This document shows, in pieces, positions 1 to 8,654 of a DNA stretch of 64,000 bases. The DNA comes from Spirosoma arboris. GTDB taxonomy: Bacteria > Bacteroidota > Bacteroidia > Cytophagales > Spirosomataceae. Position numbers and translations under genes: made by a program. How positions within the stretch are numbered: the first letter of the stretch is position 1; every line of letters begins with the position of its first letter. The stretch lies in assembly GCF_009754945.1 (NCBI RefSeq), contig NZ_WPIN01000009.1, forward strand, positions 124,001 to 188,000, in the 5' to 3' direction. The notes under the pieces were generated by a model. The model saw only the letters and a list, made by a program, of their open reading frames with translations. It searched no databases and was not told the DNA's origin.

Positions 1-351
1 ATGTTCGGAAATAGGTGCATCGAGCCCTTTTTTTTCGAAAACGTCCACGAAAGTTAGGTCCATGTACAGGTCATCGTACAGGCCTGGGTTATCGGTCATT
101 GTTTTCTTGATATATCCATCGTACCAGGGAATTGGCTGATACGCATTGATCATTGTTCCCGTAAACCGAAATTCAGTTGGCCCACCGAACGTGCAGCCAA
201 TAACCTGACCTGCCCATCCGCCTTTAATTTTATCCTGAATCGCCGTTTTCGATAGCGTTACCGTAGCTGGCGCTACCGTTTTAGCGGGTTTGCCGGGGGG
301 AGTTGTTGCTGGAAGGAGCAACGTAAGTACAGATAGGAAGAGGGTTTTCAT
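1..351 (-). CDS. Secreted ADP-ribosylglycohydrolase family protein, 3' end beyond the window
   Basis: The first 117 codons are present, read from the ATG at 351 to the left edge. Residues 1-18 form a signal peptide (MKTLFLSVLTLLLPATTPP), so the product should act in the periplasm or outside. The segment KIKGGWAGQVIGCTFGGPTEF and the later DDLYMDLTF are typical of the start of ADP-ribosylglycohydrolase (DraG-like) domains, whose Asp pairs bind Mg2+. The family releases ADP-ribose or hydrolyses related N-glycosidic bonds; secreted Bacteroidota members have poorly known substrates. Ribokinase lies 43 bp upstream on the same strand, so the pair is probably one transcript for releasing and phosphorylating ribose-like sugars. 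The metal-binding C-terminal half cannot be checked here. Confidence 0.8.
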   Translation of the reverse strand, partial: MKTLFLSVLTLLLPATTPPGKPAKTVAPATVTLSKTAIQDKIKGGWAGQVIGCTFGGPTEFRFTGTMINAYQPIPWYDGYIKKTMTDNPGLYDDLYMDLTFVDVFEKKGLDAPISEH

Positions 352-394
352 TAAGATATTCCAGTTTAAAGGCAAAAAGGGAAAGGGCTTCTAT

Positions 395-1300
395 TTATTG
401 ATCGACTTCTTCCCGTTTTGGCATCGACGCCTGAGCGCCCATACGTGTAACCGAAATTGAAGCCGCTTTACAGGCAAATGCGATCGCGTCAGGAAGAGGC
501 TGTCCTTCGGCTAAACCCACTGCCAGCGCCCCGTTGAAGCAATCACCGGCAGCTGTCGTATCAATTGCTTTAACAACTGCCGTGCTGATAAGCTGATCCT
601 GCGTTTCTGTCGAGAGATAAGCACCCTTTGACCCAAGCGTAATCACGACATTCGAAACACCTAGTTCATGCAGCTTTTGAGCAGCCAGTTTAGCCGTCGG
701 TAAGTCTGCTACACGAATACCTGTGAACAGTTCAGCCTCAGTCTCATTGGGTGTGATCAAAAACAGGTGCTGAAACAAATCGGTTGGAAGTGCCTGGGCT
801 GGCGCAGGATTTAGAATGACCCGCAATCCCCGTCTGGCAGCCTGTTTCACAACATGCTCAACGGTCGATAACGGAATTTCGAGTTGAAGAAGTACCAGCG
901 TATCGGAAGCCATTGTTTGTAGCGCTTCTGCGGTTTCGTTTGCCTGCAGATGGGCGTTCGAGCCCGGTGCCACCGTAATACAATTTTCGCCGGAAGCATC
1001 TACATTAATTAACGCAACGCCTGATGGGTGCTCAGCATCGGTCAATATATATCTTGTGTTGATGCCTTCCTGCTGGAAACCGGTTACGGCCTGCTGCCCA
1101 AAAATGTCATCACCAACTTTGGCTACGAAGGTCACCTGACCACCAAGCCGGGCGGCTGCAACCGCCTGATTGGCTCCCTTGCCACCGGGATTCATGAAAA
1201 ATGTGCCGCCTAACACGGTTTCGCCTGGTGCAGGTAATTTTTGGGTCTTAACGACCATATCGGTATTTGAACTACCAATCACCAAAATCTGATTTGGCAT
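395..1300 (-). CDS. rbsK: Ribokinase
   Basis: A 301-residue PfkB-family sugar kinase, the usual ribokinase length. It phosphorylates D-ribose at O5 with ATP in the cytoplasm, feeding the pentose phosphate pathway. The N-terminal sugar-binding segment GGKGANQAVAAARLGG (about residues 39-54) is the ribokinase PfkB signature 1, NPAPA and ITPNETEAE follow in mid-protein, and DTTAAGDCFNGALAVGLAEG near residue 250 is signature 2 with the catalytic Asp. The Ala replacing the usual Gly in DTTGAGD is a common variant. The ATG at 1300 gives the expected N-terminus MPNQILVIGSSNTDMV. It is followed 43 bp downstream by the ADP-ribosylglycohydrolase gene, which suggests salvage of ribose from a nucleoside or ADP-ribose compound. 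Confidence 0.92.
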   Translation of the reverse strand: MPNQILVIGSSNTDMVVKTQKLPAPGETVLGGTFFMNPGGKGANQAVAAARLGGQVTFVAKVGDDIFGQQAVTGFQQEGINTRYILTDAEHPSGVALINVDASGENCITVAPGSNAHLQANETAEALQTMASDTLVLLQLEIPLSTVEHVVKQAARRGLRVILNPAPAQALPTDLFQHLFLITPNETEAELFTGIRVADLPTAKLAAQKLHELGVSNVVITLGSKGAYLSTETQDQLISTAVVKAIDTTAAGDCFNGALAVGLAEGQPLPDAIAFACKAASISVTRMGAQASMPKREEVDQ

Positions 1301-1470
1301 AAAGAAAAAGCGTTTGTGCTCGAGGTTTCAACTAAATGCATTTGCCACCCCTCATTTACTGCTTCAACTGATTTTATCTGAACACCCGGCGCCGTATGCA
1401 GTTAAATAGATTTATGCTGAATCTAGAAGTCGCATGCCTATATTGCACGTTGTTGCTTCGACCTTTGGGC

Positions 1471-1508
1471 CTAACGATAATAGTCAATTAATCAGATGAT
1501 ATCGTTAG
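1471..1508. promoter_or_regulatory. 9-bp inverted repeat upstream of the phytochrome operon
   Basis: CTAACGATA (1471-1479) and TATCGTTAG (1500-1508) are perfect inverted halves 20 bp apart, ending 21 bp before the phytochrome start codon. The centre-to-centre spacing is about 29 bp, close to three helical turns. It could be an operator or a leader hairpin; there is no direct evidence for either. Confidence 0.3.
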
Positions 1509-1529
1509 TTTATTACATGAGAACCCTCG

Positions 1530-3770
1530 ATGAATTCATTAGCTGTTGACCTGACAAACTGCGAACGGGAGCCGATTCATATCCTCGGTCATATCCAGTC
1601 ACACGGCTATCTAGTAGCCATTCAGCCTGATACTTACACCATTGTACATGTCAGTGCCAATATAGCTGAACTAGTTGGTATACCGCCTACGCAACTGCTG
1701 GGGCAACCCGTCAAAGCACTGTTGGCAAATACAGACTTGCCAGCAGATACCCTTATTGAACTCCTGAATGTAGGTTGCCGGAACGATTCCTGGGATACCA
1801 TGAACCCAAACCGGCTGAATCTCAACGGGAAAGCCTGGAATCTGATTGTTCATCAATACCTGGGGCTCATCCTGCTTGAATGGGAGTCTGTTGGCGATGA
1901 GCGAAATCTTCTGATTAATCAACAATTGCTGGCGCAGGCATTAACGGAAGTTCAGTCTAGCCGTACTCTTGCCGATTTGCTGCAAAACACGGCCCGACGC
2001 GTAAAAACCATTATTGGGTATGATCGGGTAATGGTATATCGATTTGGGGCCGACTGGCATGGTGTGGTAGTGGCTGAGGAAAAGGACGACGACCTGGAAC
2101 CCTATCTGGGTTTGCACTACCCCGCTTCGGATATACCGAGGCAGGCTCGCGAGTTGTATAAGGTGAATCTGGTACGGTTGATTGCCGATGCTACCAGTAC
2201 GCCATCCCGAATTCTTTCGACTCCAGATTGGCCTAGCGATCGGCCGCTCGATCTCACCCACTCGGTACTTCGGGCCGTTTCGCCAATTCATATTGAGTAC
2301 CTTAAGAACATGGGTGTACAGGCATCCATGAGTATTTCGCTGCTTTATCGGGGCGAACTCTGGGGCCTGATTTCGTGCCACAACACAACGCCACGCTTTG
2401 TGGATTACCCAGCCAGACAGGCGGCTAAATTTGTTAGTCAGCTGCTTTCAGCTGCGCTTGAGTTTCGTAAAGATGAAGAAGACAAGACGAGTCTACTGCA
2501 ATATACCCAAAACGGCCAACGGCTGCATGAGCAATTAATTCTCAGTGACGATGTCGTGCGATCACTCGTTAAATCGCCCGTAACGGTGCTTGATGTGACC
2601 AAGGCGACGGGTGCTGCGCTCCTGTTTAACGACAAAGTTTACCGATTAGGTCAGGCACCCGACGAAGCAAACATTCGGGCGTTAGCAGACTGGTTACCAA
2701 CAAAGGATACCGAAACATTCCTGGAAACCAGTCAACTCCCTAATTTATATCCACCTGCCGAAGCTTTTCGACATGTGGGATCGGGGTTATTGGCGATTGA
2801 GTTGTCGCGTGAGTTAAAAGAGTATGTATTCTGGTTCAAACCCGAGCAGATTCAGGAGGTGACCTGGGCGGGTAACCCCGATAAACCAGTGACGGTTGAG
2901 GCCGATGGGCAGCATCGGCTTAGTCCCCGAACGAGTTTTGCCGCCTGGACCGAGATTGTACGAAATACATCGAATCCCTGGAGCGAAGCTGAAATTGGGG
3001 CTGTCGTGAAACTACGTGAGGATATTTTGCAGGTCGTAACGCGACAGGCGAATGAAATCCGATTACTAAACCAGCGATTGCAGGTAGCCTACGAAGAGTT
3101 AGACGCGTTTAGCTATACGGTGTCGCATGACTTGCGGACGCCTTTGTCGTCGATTCGGTGTTACTCCGAAATTCTGCTGGAAGAATACGGGCAAGAGTTG
3201 AATCCCGATGCTCAGGCATTGTTTCAGAAAATTATCGACTCTACCGATCGGATGCGCGGCCTGATTCGACATATTCTGTATTATTCGCGGATGGGTCGTG
3301 CAGATTTGAGCGCCCAGGTAGTCGATATGCAGCAATTGCTGGAGGGTATACGAGAAGAAATTCTGGTGACGGCCAAAGAGCGGTCCTTACAAATTGACAT
3401 TGGCGATACACCGCCCATATCGGCCGATCCGACAATGGCACTTCAATTATTTTCAAATCTGATCGGTAATGCGGCTAAATATACAAAATTGGCTCCCAAG
3501 GCTGTCATACAGGTGAAAGGTTGGCAAACCGACGATGAAGTTATTTATTCTGTCGAAGACAACGGGATTGGTTTCGATATGAAGCAGGCGGGTAAGATGT
3601 TTGATTTGTTTAAGCGGCTGGAAAATGCTCGCCAATTTGAAGGTAGTGGCGTTGGATTGGCTATTGTTAAGCGAATCATTAACCGACATCAGGGTAAGAT
3701 CTGGTTTCACAGCGAACCAGATCGGGGTACAACTTTTTCTGTTTCATTTCCATTAATTACTCGCTCCTGA
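1530..3770 (+). CDS. bphP: Bacteriophytochrome histidine kinase
   Basis: A 746-residue red/far-red photoreceptor kinase with the order PAS - GAF - PHY - HisKA - HATPase. Cys11 in DLTNCEREPIHILGHIQ is at the position where bacteriophytochromes attach biliverdin. The GAF domain has the chromophore-pocket motif PASDIPRQAR (Asp201). The PHY tongue is recognisable from the WAG tripeptide and the PRTSFAAWTEIV motif. The phosphoacceptor is His533 in SHDLRTPLSS, followed by an N-box (NLIGNAAKYT), DNGIGF and GSGVGLAIVKRI. No receiver domain is attached; the receiver is the next gene, 3 bp downstream, and heme oxygenase for chromophore supply is third. The ATG at 1530 places Cys11 correctly. Confidence 0.95.
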   Translation: MNSLAVDLTNCEREPIHILGHIQSHGYLVAIQPDTYTIVHVSANIAELVGIPPTQLLGQPVKALLANTDLPADTLIELLNVGCRNDSWDTMNPNRLNLNGKAWNLIVHQYLGLILLEWESVGDERNLLINQQLLAQALTEVQSSRTLADLLQNTARRVKTIIGYDRVMVYRFGADWHGVVVAEEKDDDLEPYLGLHYPASDIPRQARELYKVNLVRLIADATSTPSRILSTPDWPSDRPLDLTHSVLRAVSPIHIEYLKNMGVQASMSISLLYRGELWGLISCHNTTPRFVDYPARQAAKFVSQLLSAALEFRKDEEDKTSLLQYTQNGQRLHEQLILSDDVVRSLVKSPVTVLDVTKATGAALLFNDKVYRLGQAPDEANIRALADWLPTKDTETFLETSQLPNLYPPAEAFRHVGSGLLAIELSRELKEYVFWFKPEQIQEVTWAGNPDKPVTVEADGQHRLSPRTSFAAWTEIVRNTSNPWSEAEIGAVVKLREDILQVVTRQANEIRLLNQRLQVAYEELDAFSYTVSHDLRTPLSSIRCYSEILLEEYGQELNPDAQALFQKIIDSTDRMRGLIRHILYYSRMGRADLSAQVVDMQQLLEGIREEILVTAKERSLQIDIGDTPPISADPTMALQLFSNLIGNAAKYTKLAPKAVIQVKGWQTDDEVIYSVEDNGIGFDMKQAGKMFDLFKRLENARQFEGSGVGLAIVKRIINRHQGKIWFHSEPDRGTTFSVSFPLITRS

Positions 3771-3773
3771 TTC

Positions 3774-4199
3774 ATGGTAGACGTCCTCTATGTTGAAGAT
3801 AATCCGAACGATGCGGACATATTCGGTCGCCTGATGCGGAAACTGAATCGACCTTTTACGTATACCGTTCTTGACAGTGGCTCAGACGCTGTTGACTACC
3901 TAGCGGGTCAGGGTCGTTATGCAGATCAACCGCATTCGCTCCCTAAACTGGTTTTGCTGGATTTAAATCTGGACGGACTGAGTGGTGTCGAGGTAGTGCA
4001 GCAGGCTCGCTCGCTTGACCGAACTCGATTTGTTCCCATCGTCGCGTTTAGTACATCTGATAGCCCCCGCGACATTAGATCTGCCTATGAAGCAGGTGTT
4101 AATGCCTATCTTGTAAAGCCCGGGAGTTATCAGGCAACGGGTTCATTAATTAGTAGACTGTGCGATTTCTGGTTAGAAAATAATACCCGAATAGAGTAA
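3774..4199 (+). CDS. Single-domain response regulator, Rcp1-like partner of the phytochrome
   Basis: A 141-residue stand-alone receiver with no output domain. Asp8-9 acidic pocket equivalents (VEDN), phosphoacceptor Asp63 in LLDLNLDG, Ser/Thr93-95 and Lys115 in LVKPGSYQ are all present. The NPNDADIF start and the KPGSYQ ending resemble Rcp1-type regulators that pair with cyanobacterial and bacterial phytochromes. It starts 3 bp after the bphP stop and ends 2 bp before the heme oxygenase, so all three must be co-expressed. With no DNA-binding domain, it must pass the light signal through protein contacts or act as a phosphate shuttle; the final target is unknown. Confidence 0.92.
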   Translation: MVDVLYVEDNPNDADIFGRLMRKLNRPFTYTVLDSGSDAVDYLAGQGRYADQPHSLPKLVLLDLNLDGLSGVEVVQQARSLDRTRFVPIVAFSTSDSPRDIRSAYEAGVNAYLVKPGSYQATGSLISRLCDFWLENNTRIE

Positions 4200-4201
4200 C
4201 A

Positions 4202-4783
4202 ATGAGTACTTTACTAGAGCGTTTGCGGCACGAAACCCGGCCCTTGCACGAACAAACCGAACAGATGTTCTATACGGATGCCTTGCAAAATGGCAACCTG
4301 TCTGTTGAGGAATATAGCCACCTGCTTCGTACCCATTTTACATTTCATCAGGCGCTCGAAACCGCCATTGATCGCCATCCCGATTTTTTTCAGGAGTACG
4401 AGCCAGAGGTTCGTCGAAAAACGTCCTGGCTACTGGCCGATTTAGCGTATCTGTATGAGCCAGTACCGCAACCTATGCCGGATTTATTCATCGACTGGTC
4501 GCCGGTTTCGTTGCTGGGTGCTGCTTATGTAGGCGAAGGTTCAATGTTAGGCGGTACGGTTATCTGGCGGTTGTTGCAGAAAAATCCAGCCATTCAGCCA
4601 TTGCTTATGCACGCTCGGTTCTATCAGGGTTATGGAGCGTCAACAGGGAGCAACTGGAAAAATTTCGGCGCTTTCTTAACACGCCAGGGAGAAGCGCATC
4701 CCGACGAAGTGGTTGCTGCCGCCGGACAAGCGTTTGTCGATTATCAGACTGTTTTTCAACGTAGCCAACTGCCTGTTTTTTAA
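4202..4783 (+). CDS. bphO: Biliverdin-producing heme oxygenase
   Basis: A 193-residue heme oxygenase, which opens heme to biliverdin IX-alpha, CO and iron using reductant and O2. His16 in RPLHEQTE fits the proximal heme ligand, and LLGAAYVGEGSMLGGTVIWR (around residues 103-122) is the glycine-rich distal helix region with the family's YVxEGSxLGG pattern. It begins 2 bp after the receiver gene, so it is translated with the phytochrome system and most likely supplies its bilin chromophore. The operon ends here: the next gene is convergent, 43 bp away. Confidence 0.9.
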   Translation: MSTLLERLRHETRPLHEQTEQMFYTDALQNGNLSVEEYSHLLRTHFTFHQALETAIDRHPDFFQEYEPEVRRKTSWLLADLAYLYEPVPQPMPDLFIDWSPVSLLGAAYVGEGSMLGGTVIWRLLQKNPAIQPLLMHARFYQGYGASTGSNWKNFGAFLTRQGEAHPDEVVAAAGQAFVDYQTVFQRSQLPVF

Positions 4784-4826
4784 GTGTAGACGCTTCGCCC
4801 GGTTAGCCAGTAACACTATGGCTCCG

Positions 4827-5381
4827 TCAGGGCTTTTTGCCAGTCGGTGGCGTCTTGCCCGACGCCTTTTTCTCGGCTTCTTTCTTTTGCTTGTTGGCCA
4901 GTCTTTCGGCCTTACGAGCGGCCTGCCGTTCGTGGAGAACTTCTACTTTATCGTTGTGAATTTCTTCTGCTTCTTCAACCGAGTGTGATTCGGACAGGCT
5001 TGCTTCGGTTTTTGCCTTTTCGGCGAGTTCGCCAAAGAACCGATGCAAGGCATGAAGTTCTGCTTCAGTCAGGTCTTCCACATTGAGTAAGCGGTTGCTG
5101 GCCTTACGATTTACAGCAAGCAATTCATTGAGTTTGATCTGCATGGCCAGTGAATCTTTGTTCTGCGATTTCTGAATCAAAAACACCATCAAAAACGTGA
5201 CAATGGTTGTTCCGGTGTTGATAATCAACTGCCAGGTATCGGAATACCCGAAAATGGGCCCCGTAATGAGCCAGATAACAATCGTTAGCAGCGCTAGTAG
5301 AAATGCGCTTGACGAGCCAGTAGCCTGGGTTGCTTTGGAGGCAAATTTCTCGAAGAATTTGGTGAATCGACCGGAGTTCAT
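4827..5381 (-). CDS. Small inner-membrane protein of the low-affinity iron permease family
   Basis: A 184-residue protein with two membrane segments near residues 24-40 and 50-69 (FLLALLTIVIWLITGP and LIINTGTTIVTFLMVFLIQ), then IQKSQNKDSLAMQIKLNELL and a long charged, Lys/Glu/Ala-rich cytoplasmic tail. The two-helix core with the QKSQNKD...KLNEL motif matches the bacterial branch of the FET4-like low-affinity iron permease family. Actual iron transport has not been shown for such short bacterial members, so the function is uncertain. It is convergent with the heme oxygenase; the shared link to iron may be coincidence. Confidence 0.65.
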   Translation of the reverse strand: MNSGRFTKFFEKFASKATQATGSSSAFLLALLTIVIWLITGPIFGYSDTWQLIINTGTTIVTFLMVFLIQKSQNKDSLAMQIKLNELLAVNRKASNRLLNVEDLTEAELHALHRFFGELAEKAKTEASLSESHSVEEAEEIHNDKVEVLHERQAARKAERLANKQKKEAEKKASGKTPPTGKKP

Positions 5382-5496
5382 GGGATAAACTAATTAAAGA
5401 GGTAAGTTCTCTCTAAATCACCAATCCATTGCGCTTTGTGAGATTAAAATGGCAGTATAATCGCGGAAATTGAGAGTATGTAAACGAACTACCCGG

Positions 5497-6447
5497 TTAT
5501 TTGGTCAGGCTCTGGGTTTGTTTCAGAAACGTTAACCGGTAGTAGTTGGCAGCTTCCTGTTTCTGAGACTCGTCTCGGATTACAGACGGATTTGCTGAAG
5601 CAATGTTCCGTTCACTGTTGGTAATAATCGTTTCGAGTAAAACCTCGTCGTTAGTAGCAATAACCTGCTTAAAGTCAGCATCTAGTACACGATTCAGTGC
5701 AGCAGAAATCGTTGTTGCCAGGCTCTGTTTCGCTGGATCGGAGGATAGCGAATCCGGGCGATTTTTGATCAGATAATCAAACGCGCTGGTCGTGGATGAT
5801 TGCATAGTTTCGGCGATGAAGGTCATCGTTTCCATTGTCAACCGTTCTGATTCCGGTAGCGCATTAAGGTAAACATCGAGCACATCGTTGATAGGTCGAT
5901 TGAGTGTTTGACGTGTTACCAGATACTTTTTGAGGAAGGATAGGTCACGCTTACCGCTGGCATAATCCCGATCACCCCTGGCGACCGTTGCCCGTAATTG
6001 GGGTAATGCCAGCATATGATCGGCCTGATCGATCATCCCATTAATGCCAGCATAACCCACCGCACGGTGAACCAGCGTTCCGTTTGGAGATAGATACAGG
6101 GCGGTTGGATAACTTGCTACGGCGTATTGTTTTGCTACTTGAACGCCCTCACCCTGTTCAGCATCAAGCTGATAGTTGATAAAATGAACGTTGAACTTAG
6201 TCCCAATCGTGGGATTAGGAAAAGCCTCTTTGGCCATGCGTTTGCAGGGCGGGCACCAACTGGTATAGATATCTACAAAGACAGGCTTATTCTGTCGTTT
6301 AGCTTCGGCCAGCACCTCTTTCCAGGAACCTTTGAAAAACGCAATGCCCGACGGCTCATTGGGCAGACGGGTTGCGCTATGAGCGACTGGGCCAAACGCC
6401 ATGGGCAGAATTAGGCACAATATCAGCCGTAAAATGAGCGCTTGCAT
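5497..6447 (-). CDS. Secreted thioredoxin-fold protein with CPPC active site
   Basis: 316 residues with an N-terminal signal peptide (about 1-24) and a thioredoxin domain at about 35-150. The redox motif is Cys65-Pro-Pro-Cys68 within YTSWCPPCKRM, followed by the expected cis-proline in SYPTALYL and a GYAG segment. Residues 155-316 form a mostly helical, unassigned C-terminal domain. This architecture is common in Bacteroidota periplasmic thiol-disulfide proteins; oxidase, reductase or chaperone activity cannot be told apart from sequence. It follows the AraC-type regulator gene by 86 bp on the same strand, so the two may share a transcript. Confidence 0.8.
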   Translation of the reverse strand: MQALILRLILCLILPMAFGPVAHSATRLPNEPSGIAFFKGSWKEVLAEAKRQNKPVFVDIYTSWCPPCKRMAKEAFPNPTIGTKFNVHFINYQLDAEQGEGVQVAKQYAVASYPTALYLSPNGTLVHRAVGYAGINGMIDQADHMLALPQLRATVARGDRDYASGKRDLSFLKKYLVTRQTLNRPINDVLDVYLNALPESERLTMETMTFIAETMQSSTTSAFDYLIKNRPDSLSSDPAKQSLATTISAALNRVLDADFKQVIATNDEVLLETIITNSERNIASANPSVIRDESQKQEAANYYRLTFLKQTQSLTK

Positions 6448-6533
6448 AGAGTATGTCAGATGAAAAAAAACGTTTTGGTCAGAAAGGTAGCAGAAGAATT
6501 GATCGTATATCGTATTAACGCATGGGCTTGGGA

Positions 6534-7511
6534 TTAAATCTTGACGCTTATCTGGCTCGGTAAGTACCCGAATTTCCGTTTGAAAGCACCTGAGAAATGA
6601 TGCGTTTCGCTATAACCGAGCCTGATTGCCACTTCACCAATGGTGTGATCAGTATCGCGCAATAATTGATGGGCATAGTGCATGCGCAGGTCGTTGAGAT
6701 AGCCAAATACCGTATTGCCAACTACTTCACGGAAACCCTTCTTAAGTTTATAGTCATTCAATCCAACGAAGCGGGCTAACTGTAGCAACGAGTAAGTATC
6801 CAGCGGATTACAGTCAAGTAATGCCTTTACGGCTAGGACTTTATCGACATCGCTTGCCGTCAAGGACGTTTTTGATTTTGCCAGATGGCTATCTGCCTGT
6901 TCTAGTTGCTGACGTAGCAAATCCAGCACCGTTGTTTCAAGATACAGGCGTTTCAGTGGTTGAGTCCGATTAGGCTGGGTTAACCCGATTAGCTGCGTCT
7001 GAAATATAGGAGTAATTACCAGATTATGCTTAGACAGCGCAGCGGCTTCTTTTTGAGCGAGACTAGTTAACAAGCGACTTATGGTTGGCGAGTCATCATC
7101 TGCAAATCGATAGAAGAACGTTTCGGTCAACTGGATGCCAACATAGTGATACGCACCCGCTTCGAATCGGCTTAAACGGTCTCCATAGGGGCGATAACTC
7201 AAATTGTGTTGTTGTGGCGAAAAACCAGATAGCACCGACGATTGATCGGATGTGCGTCCCTGCAACTGAAATACCATTTCAACTGACGGAAAATCTTCCG
7301 TTGTTCGAATGGTATCGGCTTTCAACGTTTGGAAACGGCCATAATGGATTCGTACACCATGAAAACAAATCTCGCCCAACTCGCCCTGAGAAACCTCGTC
7401 ATGTAGTTGAACACGCGTTTCCGTATAGCCTGCATATCCATGAAATTCGGGTGGATAACTACGGTTATATTCATCAAAGTAACAGCCGTAATTACTAGAG
7501 CTAATTTCCAT
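6534..7511 (-). CDS. AraC-family transcriptional regulator
   Basis: 325 residues. The C-terminal 100 residues carry the two helix-turn-helix units of the AraC family (LLQLARFVGLNDYKLKKGFR and IGEVAIRLGYSETHHFSGAF, then KRKFGYLPSQ). The N-terminal two thirds is a ligand-sensing region that I cannot assign to a named domain. This size and layout resemble siderophore- or small-molecule-responsive AraC regulators. The gene is divergent from the TIM-barrel gene at 7646 (134 bp between starts) and precedes the secreted thioredoxin on its own strand, so either could be its target; this is inference. Confidence 0.85.
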   Translation of the reverse strand: MEISSSNYGCYFDEYNRSYPPEFHGYAGYTETRVQLHDEVSQGELGEICFHGVRIHYGRFQTLKADTIRTTEDFPSVEMVFQLQGRTSDQSSVLSGFSPQQHNLSYRPYGDRLSRFEAGAYHYVGIQLTETFFYRFADDDSPTISRLLTSLAQKEAAALSKHNLVITPIFQTQLIGLTQPNRTQPLKRLYLETTVLDLLRQQLEQADSHLAKSKTSLTASDVDKVLAVKALLDCNPLDTYSLLQLARFVGLNDYKLKKGFREVVGNTVFGYLNDLRMHYAHQLLRDTDHTIGEVAIRLGYSETHHFSGAFKRKFGYLPSQISVKI

Positions 7512-7645
7512 AGAACGAAGCTACACAGAAAGTTGGGTTGCCGCAAAAGTTAGTAAATCCGTTTCACGGGCTCTATAATCCGTTTCGCGTGGCAGCGCCA
7601 TAACGTACACAATCTACCTTCGCGGCCTCATCAAACTACAAGCAA

Positions 7646-8593
7646 ATGCACCCTTTCACGTTTGGCATCTATCCCGGCAGCGCACTTGGTGCCGAAGATG
7701 GTTTATTAATTGGCTTGCCCGATATTCCTGAACGCATTCAGGAAGCATTGAACGACTTACAGCCCGATGGCAAATCGTTTCGGGTGCGGGCTTATATCGA
7801 CAGAGACAATGTTCAGGGAAGTACACCCCAACATTTCGAACAATACATTGCTCCCAACCGAAAACTTGATCTGGTCTTATGTTATCGGGCTATTGACGAG
7901 CCCTTCGAGTTATGGACCGACTTCATTCGGAGAACTATCCAACAATACGGTCCTAATCTGGCAACCTTACAAATCACCGAGGAAGCGAATTCGACCGGAC
8001 CGGGTGGCGACGGCATTACACCTAATGTTCGGGCCGCCCTCGTAGCCGGTGTGTTGGCCGCTAAAACCGAAATACAACGCTTAGGTTTACCCATTGGTGT
8101 TGGATTCAGCGCCACTATTAGTTTCAATCCTGCCGACGATTTCTGGACGGAACTAGGCCAGCTAGGCGGCCAGTCATTTGTGAATGCGCTTGATTATGTA
8201 GCACTTGATTTCTTTCCCGACGTGTTCGTTCCTTTACAACCCAATGTTCAACTAAGCGATGCCGTTCGAGCCGTTTTACACCAGTTTCGGCATGTAAATA
8301 TGCTTCAGGCGGGTATTCCAGCAACTGTACCCATGCACATTGGTGAAAACGGATGGCCTACCAGCCCAACGCGCCCGTATACCCGACAGGCAGAAGTACT
8401 TGAAACCATTATCCGAACAGTGTATGAGCAGCGGGAAACGTACAATATTGCCTGCTACGAACTCTTCGACCTTCGCGATGCCAACTCGTCAAATCCTGAC
8501 ATCTTCTATCAATTTGGGCTTTTGCGGGATGATTATTCACCGAAACCTGCTTATGGAGTTTTTAAAGAATTGGTGGCTGAGTTGAGTGTTTGA
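7646..8593 (+). CDS. Orphan TIM-barrel protein, glycoside hydrolase-like
   Basis: A 315-residue protein without a signal peptide, so probably cytoplasmic. Alternating strands and helices and the pair ITEEAN (about residue 112) and HIGENGWPTS (about 231-240) resemble the acid/base and nucleophile glutamates at the ends of strands 4 and 7 in clan GH-A glycosidases. I do not recognise a defined GH family. The gene stands alone between an AraC regulator and an ABC exporter, with no sugar-uptake genes nearby. What is seen is a likely (beta/alpha)8 barrel with two well-placed Glu residues; enzymatic activity is inference. Confidence 0.5.
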   Translation: MHPFTFGIYPGSALGAEDGLLIGLPDIPERIQEALNDLQPDGKSFRVRAYIDRDNVQGSTPQHFEQYIAPNRKLDLVLCYRAIDEPFELWTDFIRRTIQQYGPNLATLQITEEANSTGPGGDGITPNVRAALVAGVLAAKTEIQRLGLPIGVGFSATISFNPADDFWTELGQLGGQSFVNALDYVALDFFPDVFVPLQPNVQLSDAVRAVLHQFRHVNMLQAGIPATVPMHIGENGWPTSPTRPYTRQAEVLETIIRTVYEQRETYNIACYELFDLRDANSSNPDIFYQFGLLRDDYSPKPAYGVFKELVAELSV

Positions 8594-8654
8594 TAAGACG
8601 ATTTAGAAAGCAGCTTTGATGAACTAATCCCCTGCTAGCCTTGTCTTTTTAGAT

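Noticed and set aside
1941..2381. Open frame of 146 codons on the minus strand inside the phytochrome gene
   Set aside because: It lies fully opposite a well-supported gene and shows no domain or typical composition.
3158..3456. Short frames on both strands within the phytochrome kinase domain
   Set aside because: Shadows of the real gene; no leader or conserved motif.
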